Assembly (NCBI RefSeq): GCF_038003045.1
Contig: NZ_JBBOOK010000001.1
Span: 1,736,001-1,800,000, forward strand
Origin: Sporosarcina sp. FSL W7-1349
GTDB taxonomy: Bacteria; Bacillota; Bacilli; Bacillales_A; Planococcaceae
Direction: 5' to 3'
Length of the DNA: 64,000 bases
Shown one piece after another: positions 37,348 through 45,868 of this stretch (positions are counted from its first letter, which is position 1; the number at the start of each line of letters is the position of its first letter). The notes beneath the pieces were generated by a model that was not told where the DNA came from, made no database searches, and saw nothing but the letters and a program-made list of their open reading frames with translations. The translations under genes and the position numbers were made by a program.

Positions 37348-38562
37348 TTATTCATTCTGATACAAATGGATAAGGCTCTGATCCCGTCCCCTCGCAAAGA
37401 CATCTGTCCGATTCGGGCCCCATGAAACAGCAGCGGGTGCGGAGGTCAGGGTTCCTCCAAGGTTTTCCCAGTTCAGCCAGCGAGAACCGTTCCATTCTCT
37501 GAGATAGAGGTTTTGATTCGACCCTCTGGTGAAGACTTGCAGGCGGTTCGGCCTTTTGGAGGCGACAGCGGGAGCTTCAGTTAGCGAGCCGCCGAGACTT
37601 TCCCAACCGCTCCACGAAGAACCATCCCACCATTTATGGATCAACTCCTGATTCTGCCCTCTTGCAAATACATCCACGCGGTTCGGACCCCAAGAGACGG
37701 CGGCTGGGGCGGACGTCAATGTACCGCCAAGGTTCTCCCAGTCAAGCCAGCGCGTGCCGTTCCATGTCTTTTTGTAAAGAGCGTTATCTGTTCCTCTGAC
37801 GAAGACATCAAGCTGATTCGGTCGTTGCGAGGAGACGGCCGGAGCGCTGGATAATACACCGCCCAGACTCTCCCAATCGTTCCATCGCTGGCCATCCCAC
37901 CATTTGTGGTACAACGCGTTGTCCGTCCCCCGGACAAAGACATCAATCCGGTTCGGACCCCAAGAAACGGCAGCCGGGGCGGAAGTGAGTACGCCACCAA
38001 GATTCTCCCAGTCGCTCCATTGACGGCCGTCCCACCATTTATGGTACATTGCCTGATCAGAGCCCCGGACAAAGACGTCAAGTCGGTTCGGTTGCCAAGA
38101 GGATACGCCCGGGCCCGATGTAAGGACACCGCCCAAATCCTCCCAGCCGATCCAGCCCCGCCCCGGTTGAGGTTGCGGACGCCCATCCCCGGCCTCCGCC
38201 AACGTCAGCCGGATCACTTGCATCAAAGTCCGGTTCATGACGTTCGGCGGAATCCGGAACTGTGCATAAAAGAGCGGCAGCCAAGGAAACTGCGACTGGA
38301 ACTGATTATAGACCTGAGTGGCAGTCTGATCCGTCCCGGCTTGGCTGAGTGTAAAGCCGATGACCAGGAGGAATACATAATCCGCGATTGCACGGTTCAT
38401 CCCATACGCTTCCAACTCCGTATACAATTCTGGATGCTGCGTCTGTATTCGCTGCAACACCTGTTGAGCCGACTGCTGCCGTCTCCTCTCCTGATCGTTC
38501 TGAGCATAATAATGGGGCGGACCAAACGTCGGCCCTTGATACATATAATAAAACATGTACAT
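37348..38562 (-). CDS. PLL-like beta-propeller lectin repeat protein (DUF346 type)
   Basis: 404 residues. N terminus: Tyr-rich MYMFYYMYQGPTFGPPHYYA, then a helical domain of about 110 residues that I do not recognise. From about residue 140 there are six tandem repeats of about 45 residues, each with W-x-x-W-E-x-L-G-G-x-L-T-S-A-P-A-V-S, P-N-R-x-D-V-F-V-R-G and YHKWWDG. These match the DUF346/PLL fucose-binding lectin blades, where the Trp residues line sugar pockets. No signal peptide, so it may be a cytoplasmic, spore-coat or lysis-released lectin. ATGs at 38562 and 38556 both lie near GGAGGAGG. Strong repeat identity suggests recent blade duplication. Confidence 0.85.
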   Translation of the reverse strand: MYMFYYMYQGPTFGPPHYYAQNDQERRRQQSAQQVLQRIQTQHPELYTELEAYGMNRAIADYVFLLVIGFTLSQAGTDQTATQVYNQFQSQFPWLPLFYAQFRIPPNVMNRTLMQVIRLTLAEAGDGRPQPQPGRGWIGWEDLGGVLTSGPGVSSWQPNRLDVFVRGSDQAMYHKWWDGRQWSDWENLGGVLTSAPAAVSWGPNRIDVFVRGTDNALYHKWWDGQRWNDWESLGGVLSSAPAVSSQRPNQLDVFVRGTDNALYKKTWNGTRWLDWENLGGTLTSAPAAVSWGPNRVDVFARGQNQELIHKWWDGSSWSGWESLGGSLTEAPAVASKRPNRLQVFTRGSNQNLYLREWNGSRWLNWENLGGTLTSAPAAVSWGPNRTDVFARGRDQSLIHLYQNE

Positions 38563-38677
38563 ACCTCCTCCAATCGATAGAGTAGTATATGTGCTTTGCC
38601 CGGAGAAGGTCCCGACTGGGAATTGGTGTTATAATGGATTTGATTGGAAATAGGACTTATGAAGGAGGCGGGGGAAG

Positions 38678-38947
38678 CTGAAGGTTTCCATTCGGCTATA
38701 CTTGAGCGCTTTGTTCGTTTACATTCTCTCTTTTATTACCGGCTTCTCGATTGGATTGTATGTATTATTCGGGGCCATTCTGCTTTTATTTTTCGGGTTG
38801 GCCAGGTCTTTCAATATGCTCGAAAAAAATGGTCGTACTGTCGTAATTTCCATTGTCATCTGCCTAGTTTCGTATGGCGTTTGGTATCTGTTGGTCCATA
38901 ACGTGGACGATTATTACATCTTCTACCCTTTTACACTTTTTATGTAA
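38678..38947 (+). CDS. Small multi-helix membrane protein, possibly CTG start
   Basis: About 89 residues with three hydrophobic segments (ALFVYILSFITGFSIGLYVL, FGAILLLFFGLA, VVISIVICLVSYGVWYLLV). Unrecognised. The first ordinary start codon is TTG at 38702 without a ribosome site. AAGGAGG lies nine bases before an in-frame CTG at 38678, giving a basic N terminus (KVSIRLYLS) suited to membrane insertion, so I extend to it. Convergent with the TVP38 gene through a shared terminator. Confidence 0.55.
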   Translation: MKVSIRLYLSALFVYILSFITGFSIGLYVLFGAILLLFFGLARSFNMLEKNGRTVVISIVICLVSYGVWYLLVHNVDDYYIFYPFTLFM

Positions 38948-38959
38948 TCAAGGCGAAAG

Positions 38960-38992
38960 AAAAATGCTTGGTGGCATCCCAAGCATTTTTTC
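38960..38992. terminator. Bidirectional terminator
   Basis: AAAAATGCTTGG/CCAAGCATTTTTTC serves both the small membrane gene (+) and the TVP38 gene (-). Confidence 0.9.
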
Positions 38993-39614
38993 ATTTCTTC
39001 TCCTGTTGGACCGAGAACGAACGGAATTCCGCCTCCACTTTCCGATTGACCCGCTTTTCGAGCCATTTGCCGACGATCCATAAGAGGACGATCAGTGCAA
39101 CGACGACCGCTGTTCGGATTGGTTGCGTGAGCAAGGCTTTCAGATCGTAGCCGATGAAACTGATGGTGAAAATCATGACGAGCTTGCCCGCCATCAAGGT
39201 GAACAAATAGTATCGCTTCTTGATATCCGCCAGACCCGCGACCAAATTGACGAGGGCCGACGGGGTGAACGGGAAACAGAGGAACAGGAATAGGGGAGCA
39301 AACCCGTTGCGGTCCACCCATTTGATTAATTTCTGAATACGCGCACTTTTCGTAAGGAACCGCAAAAACCGGTTGCGTCCGTATTTCCGTATGATCAGGA
39401 ACACCGCGTAAGAACCGGCAACCGTCCCCGCCCAGGAGAGGATGAATCCATACCACAGACCATAGGCGCTCGCGTTCGCGAAGACGAAGACGAATAGCGG
39501 TAAAAACGGTAGGAAGGACTCGATAAAAGGCAGCAAAATCCCGATGACAGGTCCAAGTGCCTTGTAATGCTTCGCCAATTCTACTATTTTATCTACATCG
39601 AGCCACTCTTCCAT
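38991..39614 (-). CDS. TVP38/TMEM64 (VTT domain) membrane protein
   Basis: 207 residues, five to six hydrophobic segments. The VTT (SNARE-associated/DedA-like) core has FIESFLPFLPLFVFVFANAS, SYAVFLIIRKYGRNRFLRFL and PLFLFLCFPFTPSALVNLVA (re-entrant loop with conserved Pro). Members are scramblase/transporter-like. The ATG at 39614 has a GAGGG site; an upstream in-frame TTG is less well placed. Basic C-terminal tail. Monocistronic. Confidence 0.88.
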   Translation of the reverse strand: MEEWLDVDKIVELAKHYKALGPVIGILLPFIESFLPFLPLFVFVFANASAYGLWYGFILSWAGTVAGSYAVFLIIRKYGRNRFLRFLTKSARIQKLIKWVDRNGFAPLFLFLCFPFTPSALVNLVAGLADIKKRYYLFTLMAGKLVMIFTISFIGYDLKALLTQPIRTAVVVALIVLLWIVGKWLEKRVNRKVEAEFRSFSVQQEKK

Positions 39615-39745
39615 TGACAACACCCTCAAACTTCAGTTGGCATTCAATCCAACCTCTTATTACTTCTAGTTTTCCTGATGGTATCTCCATTTAAACACGA
39701 AAATAGTGTATAATCACCACAAACAACTAAGAAAGATGTGGCAAT

Positions 39746-40471
39746 ATGGAGAAAAATCAATTTGGCAACGGCCTGAAAGCGGGCCTGAGCATCGCCATCG
39801 GTTATTTCCCTGTCGCCCTCACGTTCGGATTGCTTGCCAAGACGGCCGGATTGTCCATCATCGAAGCGACAGCGATGAGCATGTTCGTCTATGCGGGCGC
39901 GGCCCAATACATATCGCTCGGTTTGATCGCCAAGGCGGTCGATCCGATCTTAATCGTCCTAAATACATTTGTCGTCAACATCCGACACTTTCTTATGACG
40001 GCATCACTGAATGAAAAGATGCAGCCCGCCCCGAAATGGGTCAAAGCGATCTATGCGTTCGGCATTACGGACGAATCCTTTTCGGTGCTGGCTACGGGTA
40101 AGGAAGGCAAGATTACAACCTCCTTCGCATTCGGCGTCAACATAATCGCCTATGGCAGCTGGGTCATTTTCACAGTAATCGGCCACATCATCGGGGCCAA
40201 TCTGCCTTTATTCCTACAAGCGGCCATGTCGATCGCGCTCTACGCCATGTTCGTCGGCCTCTTGGTCCCGTCGATGAAAGGCAATCGGAAAGTCATCATG
40301 CTTGCCGGACTCGCAGCAGTCATCCATAGTTTCTTCTATTTCACGGAACTTCTTTCGACAGGTTGGGCAATCCTCGTAGCCACACTCGTGTCGTCGATCA
40401 CTATTGAAATGGTTTACACCCGCCGTGGGAAAACGCCCGATGTCCAATACAATCGAAAGGGGGATGTCTGA
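39746..40471 (+). CDS. azlC: AzlC family branched-chain amino acid exporter, large subunit
   Basis: 241 residues, about seven transmembrane helices. Family motifs include GLSIAIGYFPVALTFGLLAK, SMFVYAGAAQYISLGLI, NIRHFLMTASLNEK and TDESFSVLATG. It works with AzlD to export branched-chain amino acids or analogues. The stop codon overlaps the azlD start (TGATG), so the pair is coupled. Confidence 0.95.
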   Translation: MEKNQFGNGLKAGLSIAIGYFPVALTFGLLAKTAGLSIIEATAMSMFVYAGAAQYISLGLIAKAVDPILIVLNTFVVNIRHFLMTASLNEKMQPAPKWVKAIYAFGITDESFSVLATGKEGKITTSFAFGVNIIAYGSWVIFTVIGHIIGANLPLFLQAAMSIALYAMFVGLLVPSMKGNRKVIMLAGLAAVIHSFFYFTELLSTGWAILVATLVSSITIEMVYTRRGKTPDVQYNRKGDV

Positions 40472-40779
40472 TGGGACCAACCTATTGGTGGATGCTGTTC
40501 GGCATGGCCCTCGTCACGTATATCCCGCGCATGATCCCACTGACCTGGCTGGACGGCAAGGAACTGCCGCCGTTTGTGACCGGCATCTTGCGGAATATCC
40601 CGTATGCGGTGCTCGGAGCGCTCATTTTCCCCGCCATTCTGTTTGTCCAGGAAGGCAATCTTTTATTCGGCATCATCGGGGCAGCCACCGCCTTCCTCAT
40701 CGCCATCGTCGGGGGCGGCGTCATGTCCGTCGTCCTCGGTACGATTGGAGTGCTGGCGGTGTACAGTTTGTTTATGTAA
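40471..40779 (+). CDS. azlD: AzlD family branched-chain amino acid exporter, small subunit
   Basis: 102 residues, four hydrophobic helices. It starts WWMLFGMALVTYIPRMIPLT with the typical ELPPFVTGILRNIPYAVLGA segment of AzlD. GGGGG ribosome site lies within the end of azlC. Partner of AzlC. Confidence 0.95.
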   Translation: MGPTYWWMLFGMALVTYIPRMIPLTWLDGKELPPFVTGILRNIPYAVLGALIFPAILFVQEGNLLFGIIGAATAFLIAIVGGGVMSVVLGTIGVLAVYSLFM

Positions 40780-40859
40780 GAATGAAGGGCCGCTGCTTCG
40801 AAGGGCACTGAAAAAGTCCCTTAGGCACATCATCGTGAGAATGGAAACGTCTTATCGTT

Positions 40860-41165
40860 TTCTATTTCCACTTTTTTCATCTTGGAAGCCGTGGATTTCC
40901 GTTCCAAATTTAGTTTGCGACGAAAGCGCAGCGACAGGAGCAGGCAGACGCTTTCCGCGGGCACGGCTTCAATCAATCGAACAGCGTAGGGTTCGATTTG
41001 CCGTATTTCCGCGCATTTTGCGGAAATTAAGGCATCCTGTGCTGCCAAACGCTACGCTTTTTGGCGCAAAAGCCGTTCTCCGTAACGGCTTTCACTGCGT
41101 TCCTGCGGGGCTTTCAGCTCGCGCTGTTCCCGCTGGAATCGCTGCCTTCTCCTCCACCCCACTAT
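40860..41165. repeat. Bacillales-type GC-rich intergenic repeat (TTTCCGCGGGC...CCTGCGGGG)
   Basis: The stretch GTGGATTTCCGTTCCA...GCTTTCCGCGGGCACGGC...CCTGCGGGGCTTTCAGCTCGC has the layout of a widely scattered intergenic element that I recall from Bacillaceae genomes. No gene on either strand. It directly precedes the transposase remnant. Confidence 0.55.
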
Positions 41166-41189
41166 GAATCCTTCAAAATTAATGTCCTT

Positions 41190-41515
41190 TTCCACCAAAA
41201 ATTACGGTTCGCTTCCTATATACAACCTTGTCCATTGAGAGAAGGCTGTTACAAGGAAGGTGCTAAAAGTAAGATATATCCCGTCATAATTAAGTCCACG
41301 GAACATAAAGAACAGGCCGCCTTTCTGGAAACAGAGAAATGTAAAAAGCTCGCACGAAATCGTTATAAAATCGAGTAGAAAAAATAGTGAGTTGAAAAAT
41401 CCAGTACGATACGGCCCAATCAGCGGGTTTGTTTGGCATGGGAATCCAGGCTGCGACCACGATATTCGCCGTCAATCTGAAACGAATAATTAAACTGGTG
41501 GACCAAAAAGAGTGA
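41190..41515 (+). pseudogene. Decayed IS1182-family transposase, C-terminal fragment
   Basis: Two reading frames together give the C terminus of an IS1182-type transposase. CPLREGCYKEGAKSKIYPVI and ARNRYKIE (zinc-like Cys pair and RYKIEAKN region) end in a stop at 41378. After a frameshift comes SGLFGMGIQAATTIFAVNLK then RIIKLVDQKE and a stop at 41515. The N-terminal catalytic part is missing. The remaining 320 bases to the next gene hold nothing I recognise. Confidence 0.75.
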
Positions 41516-41794
41516 ATATAAAGGTAAAAAACTGCTGAATCTAAAAAACGTAATTTTTTCAGTACTCTCGGAACAGTCCCCCTCTCTGTTCAGTTTTCCA
41601 TTTTCAAATTTTTTATTCGCCTTCATTGAAAAGCCTCAGTTTACCTTTCAAAGCCTTAAACCCCCTTTTGAAAATAGGCGCCGCACTTTTCCCCATTTTA
41701 CAAAGTATACCTTAACACTAATCAGATTTATTAATTATCATTTTTGTCGGTTTTAATATACGTTAGCGCACCGTTTTTTTTAAAAACAACGAAA

Positions 41795-41821
41795 AAATGA
41801 GCTAGCCACAGCCGCTCATTA
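41795..41821 (-). terminator. Terminator of the 71-codon gene
   Basis: Minus-strand stem ATGAGC/GCTCAT with TTTTTTCGTTG tail. Confidence 0.65.
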
Positions 41822-41834
41822 ATTTGAAATGAAT

Positions 41835-42050
41835 TTATAACTTACCTTTTTTTATTGAACTCCAGATTTGGATACTACAAAAAATAGAAGTTGATAATAA
41901 AATTAGTAAGTTAAACAACCAAAATGTTTTCATTCCAATTTCGGTATTACCTTCAGCATTTATAAATACAAATGTTGAAGCTCCAATAAACATTAAGTAC
42001 ATAAAGGCATTGGGAATAATCCAAATAATCCTTAATTTCATTTTACTCAA
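41835..42050 (-). CDS. Small AT-rich two-helix membrane protein
   Basis: 71 residues: MSKMKLRIIWIIPNAFMYLM begins the first helix, and FWLFNLLILLSTSIFCSIQI is the second; basic end SSIKKGKL. TTG start seven bases after AAGGAGTG. Unrecognised. Low G+C, unlike the surrounding genes, and it sits in a gap with an IS remnant, which suggests acquired DNA. Confidence 0.65.
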   Translation of the reverse strand: MSKMKLRIIWIIPNAFMYLMFIGASTFVFINAEGNTEIGMKTFWLFNLLILLSTSIFCSIQIWSSIKKGKL

Positions 42051-42219
42051 TATGCGTCACTCCTTTTTTACTACTATTAATGAAGTGAAGATTGTGTTAA
42101 TTTAAGTGTATCATAAAAATTCCATAAATTAGGATTTTTGGAAAAGGGGATTGTTAAACTGCAACAGGGGGATGGACTGCTGCAAGGAGGACTTAATTAA
42201 ATTGTAAAGATAAATAAGA

Positions 42220-42254
42220 AAAGACTTACAATTTGCTCAATAAGTCTTTTTTTT
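42220..42254 (+). terminator. Orphan terminator hairpin
   Basis: AAGACTTA/TAAGTCTT followed by ten T. No gene precedes it closely; the 340-base AT-rich stretch from 42051 to 42391 holds nothing else I can support. Confidence 0.7.
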
Positions 42255-42391
42255 TTGCGATTTTAGATTATTTAATCTGTTGGTTCCTACGATAAAAATA
42301 CACAACAATAAATTAGATAAAAAATAATTTTAACGTGGATTTGTATTCCATAATAGGTGTAGATTATTAGAGAATAATGGAGGGAATTGTA

Positions 42392-42481
42392 GTGGGTTTT
42401 TTAATTGGTTTTTCACTTATAATATTTTTTCTTTTGGTTCGCCTTAAAATAAAGGACTTCGATCTGGAAGGCCGAACGTAA
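42392..42481 (+). CDS. 29-residue membrane peptide (candidate)
   Basis: GTG start seven bases after GGAGGG. Product MGFLIGFSLIIFFLLVRLKI then KDFDLEGRT: one helix and a charged tail, the layout of type I toxin-like or small regulatory membrane peptides. No direct proof of expression; convergent with the mdh end of the BMC operon. Confidence 0.4.
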   Translation: MGFLIGFSLIIFFLLVRLKIKDFDLEGRT

Positions 42482-42576
42482 AGGGGTTGCGAAAATGAAG
42501 TTTGAGATTAAACCTGTGAACTTGACGGATATCACGTCGAAAGTAACGAATACACCCTGCGCCACTCCGCCATCCC

Positions 42577-42622
42577 CCCCAAAAAGGCGGCGAGGAGTTT
42601 TCATTCCTCCCGCCGCCTTATA
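42577..42622 (-). terminator. Terminator of the BMC operon
   Basis: Minus-strand stem AAGGCGGCGGGAGGaatg/ACTCCTCGCCGCCTT followed by TTTTGGGG. It overlaps the mdh stop codon and ends the long BMC transcript. Confidence 0.9.
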
Positions 42623-43553
42623 ATTTTGCCAATACACTCCGCACCGATGCTGCCGAGATGTCCAATGCCGCCTTTTCCACCTCGGTCAATGGCAATTCAA
42701 TAATGCTTTCGATGCCGTTTCCTCCCAGGACGGTCGGTACTCCAAGGTAAATGTTGTCGTATCCGTATTCCCCTTCCAAATAAGCGATCGCTGGAAGAAT
42801 CCGCCTTTTATCGAGCATGATTGCTTCGGCCATCTCAACTAGGGCGGCGGCCGGTGCATAGTAGGCGCTTCCTTGTCCGAGCAGGCCGACGATTTCGCCG
42901 CCACCTTTCCGGGTTCGCTCCACAATCGCCTCAAGTCGAGCCGCCGGAATCAGTTTCTCTAAAGGGATACCACCTGCGTAGGAGTAGCGGATCAGCGGCA
43001 CCATATCATCCCCATGTCCGCCTAGCACGAAGCCGGATATGTCTTCCACCGACAGATCCAGCTCCTGCGCGACAAATGTGTTGAACCGCGCCGTGTCAAG
43101 CACACCCGATTGGCCGATGACCCGGTTCTTCGGAAACCCGGTTGTCCGGAAGCAAACGTAAGTCATCGCGTCCACCGGATTGCTCAGTACGAGCACATAG
43201 CTTTCCGGAGCGAATCGTGCGACTTGTTCGGAGACGTCCCGCATAATTTTCGCATTGGTCGCTACGAGATCATCGCGGCTCATGCCCGGCTTCCGAGCGA
43301 TTCCGGCCGTAATGATAACAAAGTCGGCATCCTGGATGTCTTCATACCGGGAAGTGCCGACAATTTCTGCATTGAATTGTTGGACGGGGCCGGCCTGTAG
43401 CATATCCAATGCCTTCCCCTTTGTCGGATCGGCCAACGCCGGGATATCGACCAAAACGATGTCGCCCAGTTCTTTTTGCGCGAGCATCAGGGCGGCTGTC
43501 GTCCCCGTATGTCCCGCTCCGATGACGGCAATTTTCCTTCGTTTGAACACCAT
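42618..43553 (-). CDS. mdh: Malate dehydrogenase, BMC-operon copy
   Basis: 311 residues, LDH-like malate dehydrogenase converting malate and oxaloacetate with NAD(H). NAD motif [14 protein letters not shown]; Asp in VLVDIP (NAD preference); substrate-loop Arg pair in [16 protein letters not shown] (Arg at the malate-selecting position); catalytic Asp-His in [10 protein letters not shown]. Very close to the B. subtilis TCA enzyme throughout. Here it is the last gene of the microcompartment operon, 20 bases after a shell gene, not beside citZ/icd. Most likely it regenerates NAD+ for the aldehyde dehydrogenase. No encapsulation extension is visible at either end. Confidence 0.93.
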   Translation of the reverse strand: MVFKRRKIAVIGAGHTGTTAALMLAQKELGDIVLVDIPALADPTKGKALDMLQAGPVQQFNAEIVGTSRYEDIQDADFVIITAGIARKPGMSRDDLVATNAKIMRDVSEQVARFAPESYVLVLSNPVDAMTYVCFRTTGFPKNRVIGQSGVLDTARFNTFVAQELDLSVEDISGFVLGGHGDDMVPLIRYSYAGGIPLEKLIPAARLEAIVERTRKGGGEIVGLLGQGSAYYAPAAALVEMAEAIMLDKRRILPAIAYLEGEYGYDNIYLGVPTVLGGNGIESIIELPLTEVEKAALDISAASVRSVLAKL

Positions 43554-43573
43554 TGAATCCCCCCTCCCCTATT

Positions 43574-43981
43574 TCACTTATTCCCTGTTTTGGACTTTGC
43601 CGCTTTTCCTTTTGCGGGAGCTCGTCTGCCGTCCTCTTTCGCAAGTGGCTCACTTTCCTGTTCCGCAGGCTCCTCCAAAGACGGCGGCTTCCCTTCCTGT
43701 TGGGCCGGTTCCGTCCGTTGTGTCAGCTTTGATATGCCGGAATCCGGATTTGGAATCACATGGGCTGAAATGAGTTCCCCGACCCGGGCCGCCGCCATTT
43801 CTCCAGCTTCAACAGCTGCCTGCACCGCACCGACATCACCTTCGACAATCACGGTGACGAGCGCCGCGTCCACTTGTTCCTGTTTCACCAGCCGGACATC
43901 CGCCGACTTTAACATCGAATCGGCAGCTTCAATCGAACCGATCAATCCGCGTGTCTCTATCATGCCAAGTGCTTTTGCCAT
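43574..43981 (-). CDS. BMC-H shell protein with long charged C-terminal tail
   Basis: 135 residues. A single BMC domain (about 1-85: MAKALGMIETRGLIGSIEAA, EGDVGAVQAAVEAGEMAAAR, SAHVIPNP) forms hexameric facets. The pore loop reads QVDAALVT, not the glycine-rich loop of its paralogues. It is followed by about 48 residues of low-complexity tail, acidic (EEPAEQESEPLAKED) then Lys/Arg-rich (RRAPAKGKAAKSKTGNK), probably disordered and facing one side of the shell. The ATG at 43981 has GAGGTG six bases upstream. Confidence 0.92.
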   Translation of the reverse strand: MAKALGMIETRGLIGSIEAADSMLKSADVRLVKQEQVDAALVTVIVEGDVGAVQAAVEAGEMAAARVGELISAHVIPNPDSGISKLTQRTEPAQQEGKPPSLEEPAEQESEPLAKEDGRRAPAKGKAAKSKTGNK

Positions 43982-44007
43982 TCGATTCACCTCTTTTTCG
44001 TCAGCTT

Positions 44008-44613
44008 TCATTCAGCCCGGCTTATTGTTTTACCGAGTTCTCTTGCCGTATCGCGTGCCAAAGGAGTGACAATCGTCGCCTTTCCGATTCGGATCGTATC
44101 GTCTGCACAGTCCCGTACACCCTGTTCCGTCAACAACTTATCGAGAGATGGCGGTTCCACCTTCTCCCCGTCACGGATGAATGCCTCCAAGGTTGTGAAC
44201 CGGACGCCGAAGCTTTCCAGTTTCTCTTTATAAGTCAATAAATGACGATGATACGGCGACTGTCCGCCATCCGATGAAACGAGCCATTCCAATTTTGCCA
44301 TCGGTATCAGCGTGACCTGTTTCCCTTGTAATAGCAGTTCCGACAGCAACTCGCTGTCCGGATCATCTGTCAGGCCGAGTGCTCCTTTCACCAGAACATT
44401 TTGGGATACTTCCAGCATGACGGCATCCTGGACTTTCGCCACCGGCTCGCTGATTATTTCCCACTTCTCCTCCAGCCTGCTGATCGTCTCCCTTTCAGCA
44501 TTATGGACGAGCAACAATGGCTTAGCTGATACTTCGGAAATCGACGGCGTCACGCCCAACTGTTTGATCACGTTTCCAACAATCTCCTCAATCAGCTTCG
44601 GATCAATCATCAT
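44008..44613 (-). CDS. PduM-like microcompartment protein
   Basis: 201 residues. The N-terminal amphipathic helix (DPKLIEEIVGNVIKQLGV) followed by a linker has the look of an encapsulation peptide. The body (KPLLLVHNAERE, DAVMLEVSQNVLVKGALGLT, QGKQVTLIPMAKLEWL) resembles PduM, a structural Pdu protein of uncertain role, in size, layout and position next to pduL. The homology is weak by eye. ATG overlaps the pduL stop (4 bases), so the two are coupled. Confidence 0.6.
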   Translation of the reverse strand: MMIDPKLIEEIVGNVIKQLGVTPSISEVSAKPLLLVHNAERETISRLEEKWEIISEPVAKVQDAVMLEVSQNVLVKGALGLTDDPDSELLSELLLQGKQVTLIPMAKLEWLVSSDGGQSPYHRHLLTYKEKLESFGVRFTTLEAFIRDGEKVEPPSLDKLLTEQGVRDCADDTIRIGKATIVTPLARDTARELGKTISRAE

Positions 44614-45260
44614 CCCTTCTCCACCTTGCATAACGTCCCCCGCTCGCCTGTCGTAATGAACCCCGAATTGGCCTCATCCGTATCAACGTGCATATCTAAT
44701 ATGTAGTTGGGCGACACTCGGACAAGCACTTTATCAAACGTGATCGGCCTATCCTTGCCGACCTTCACTTTCACATATTCTCCATTCGTGACACCCAAGG
44801 ACTTCGCATCATCGGGACTCATGTGGATATGCGCCTGCGCGACAATCAACCCCTCCTCCAAATACAAGCTCCCTTTCGGACCGAGGAGAGTGATCGGAGC
44901 CGATCCTTTAATATCCCCAGATTCGCGCAGCGGCGGAGTCACGCCAAGTTTGATGCCGTCCGTTTTGCTGATTTCAACCTGCGACCGGCTGCGAAGCGGC
45001 CCTAAAATCCGAACCGATTCGATACTGCCCCGTGGACCGATCAGCGTCACCGTTTCATTCGCCGCAAACTGCCCGGGCTGCGACAGATCGCTCTTCTTCG
45101 TCAATTCAACCCCCTTGCCGAATAAAACCTCGACATCCTCCCGGCTCAAATGGCAATGCCTGGCCGATACGGAAATCGGGATTTCATTTCGTGACGAAGG
45201 GGTTTGCGTCAGTTCTGTCACAATGTCTTCCACAATCGCTTGGATCGTCGTCTCGTTCAT
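44610..45260 (-). CDS. pduL: Phosphate propanoyltransferase (PduL, BMC phosphotransacylase)
   Basis: 216 residues. Converts acyl-CoA plus phosphate to acyl phosphate, recycling CoA inside the compartment. Two PduL beta-barrel domains with zinc ligands: SARHCHLSREDVEVLFG (first domain), AQAHIHMSPDDAKSLGV (second) and a C-terminal LDMHVDTDEAN. The N-terminal helix ETTIQAIVEDIVTELTQ is an encapsulation peptide. It lies between shell genes, 22 bases after a BMC-H. Confidence 0.96.
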   Translation of the reverse strand: MNETTIQAIVEDIVTELTQTPSSRNEIPISVSARHCHLSREDVEVLFGKGVELTKKSDLSQPGQFAANETVTLIGPRGSIESVRILGPLRSRSQVEISKTDGIKLGVTPPLRESGDIKGSAPITLLGPKGSLYLEEGLIVAQAHIHMSPDDAKSLGVTNGEYVKVKVGKDRPITFDKVLVRVSPNYILDMHVDTDEANSGFITTGERGTLCKVEKG

Positions 45261-45282
45261 AGAAGAATCCCTCCATTCCCGA

Positions 45283-45564
45283 TCAATTCATAGAGCCTGG
45301 CAAAATGGCTTCCAACTCGTTATGTGGACGCGGGATAACATGCACTGACAGCAATTCACCGACCCGTTGTGCCGCCGCGGCTCCCGATTCAGTCGCAGCC
45401 TTGACCGCCCCGACATCCCCGCGGACCATGACCGTCACGATGCCGCCCCCGACATGCGTCTTCCCGATGACTTGCACGTTGGCTGCCTTGACCATCGCAT
45501 CCGCCGCTTCAATCGCCGCCACCAATCCTTTTGTTTCAATCATTCCTAATGCTTCGCTCGCCAT
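45283..45564 (-). CDS. BMC-H shell protein (PduA/EutM type)
   Basis: 93 residues, single BMC domain. [20 protein letters not shown], pore loop [10 protein letters not shown] with the Gly-Gly-Gly constriction of small-metabolite pores, and [20 protein letters not shown]. Nearly identical in its core to the shell protein at 46179-46466, pointing to duplication. GGAGG upstream. Confidence 0.96.
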   Translation of the reverse strand: MASEALGMIETKGLVAAIEAADAMVKAANVQVIGKTHVGGGIVTVMVRGDVGAVKAATESGAAAAQRVGELLSVHVIPRPHNELEAILPGSMN

Positions 45565-45592
45565 CCTCGTTCCTCCATTCCATTTCTCCGAA

Positions 45593-45868
45593 TCAACCTT
45601 TCATCGGGATGATGCGCTTCATATCAATCATCGGTCTTGCGATGACCTCATAGGACATCAGCGCATTCCCTTGTAACGCAATTTCGACGCCGCGGTCGAT
45701 CGCCATCTGGACTGCGCTAACTTCCCCTTCAATCACGATCGTGTAATAAACTTCGCTGACATCTTCACGGGTTACGACTTGGATATCCGCCGTTTTCAGC
45801 ATCGCATCGGCGACGACAAGTGAATAGGCCAGACCGAACGTCTCGATCATGCCGATCGCCTTCGTCAT
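45593..45868 (-). CDS. Divergent BMC-H shell protein
   Basis: 91 residues, single BMC domain ([37 protein letters not shown]). The pore loop is [12 protein letters not shown]: no glycines, and charged and aromatic residues, so the central pore is probably closed or selects something different. The start overlaps the end of the vertex-protein gene by four bases. Confidence 0.93.
   Translation of the reverse strand: MTKAIGMIETFGLAYSLVVADAMLKTADIQVVTREDVSEVYYTIVIEGEVSAVQMAIDRGVEIALQGNALMSYEVIARPMIDMKRIIPMKG

Noticed and set aside
38923..39456. 177-residue minus-strand frame overlapping the TVP38 gene
   Set aside because: Starts inside and runs out of frame with a clear VTT-domain membrane protein that has its own ribosome site.
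42495..42623. 42-residue plus-strand frame MKFEIKPVNLTDITSK...
   Set aside because: Has a weak GGGG site but its second half reads through the BMC operon terminator hairpin; likely fortuitous.
44008..44613. Flavoprotein or EutJ-like chaperone
   Set aside because: No flavin-binding or actin-fold ATPase motif is visible. Layout with an N-terminal encapsulation helix and position after pduL fits PduM better.
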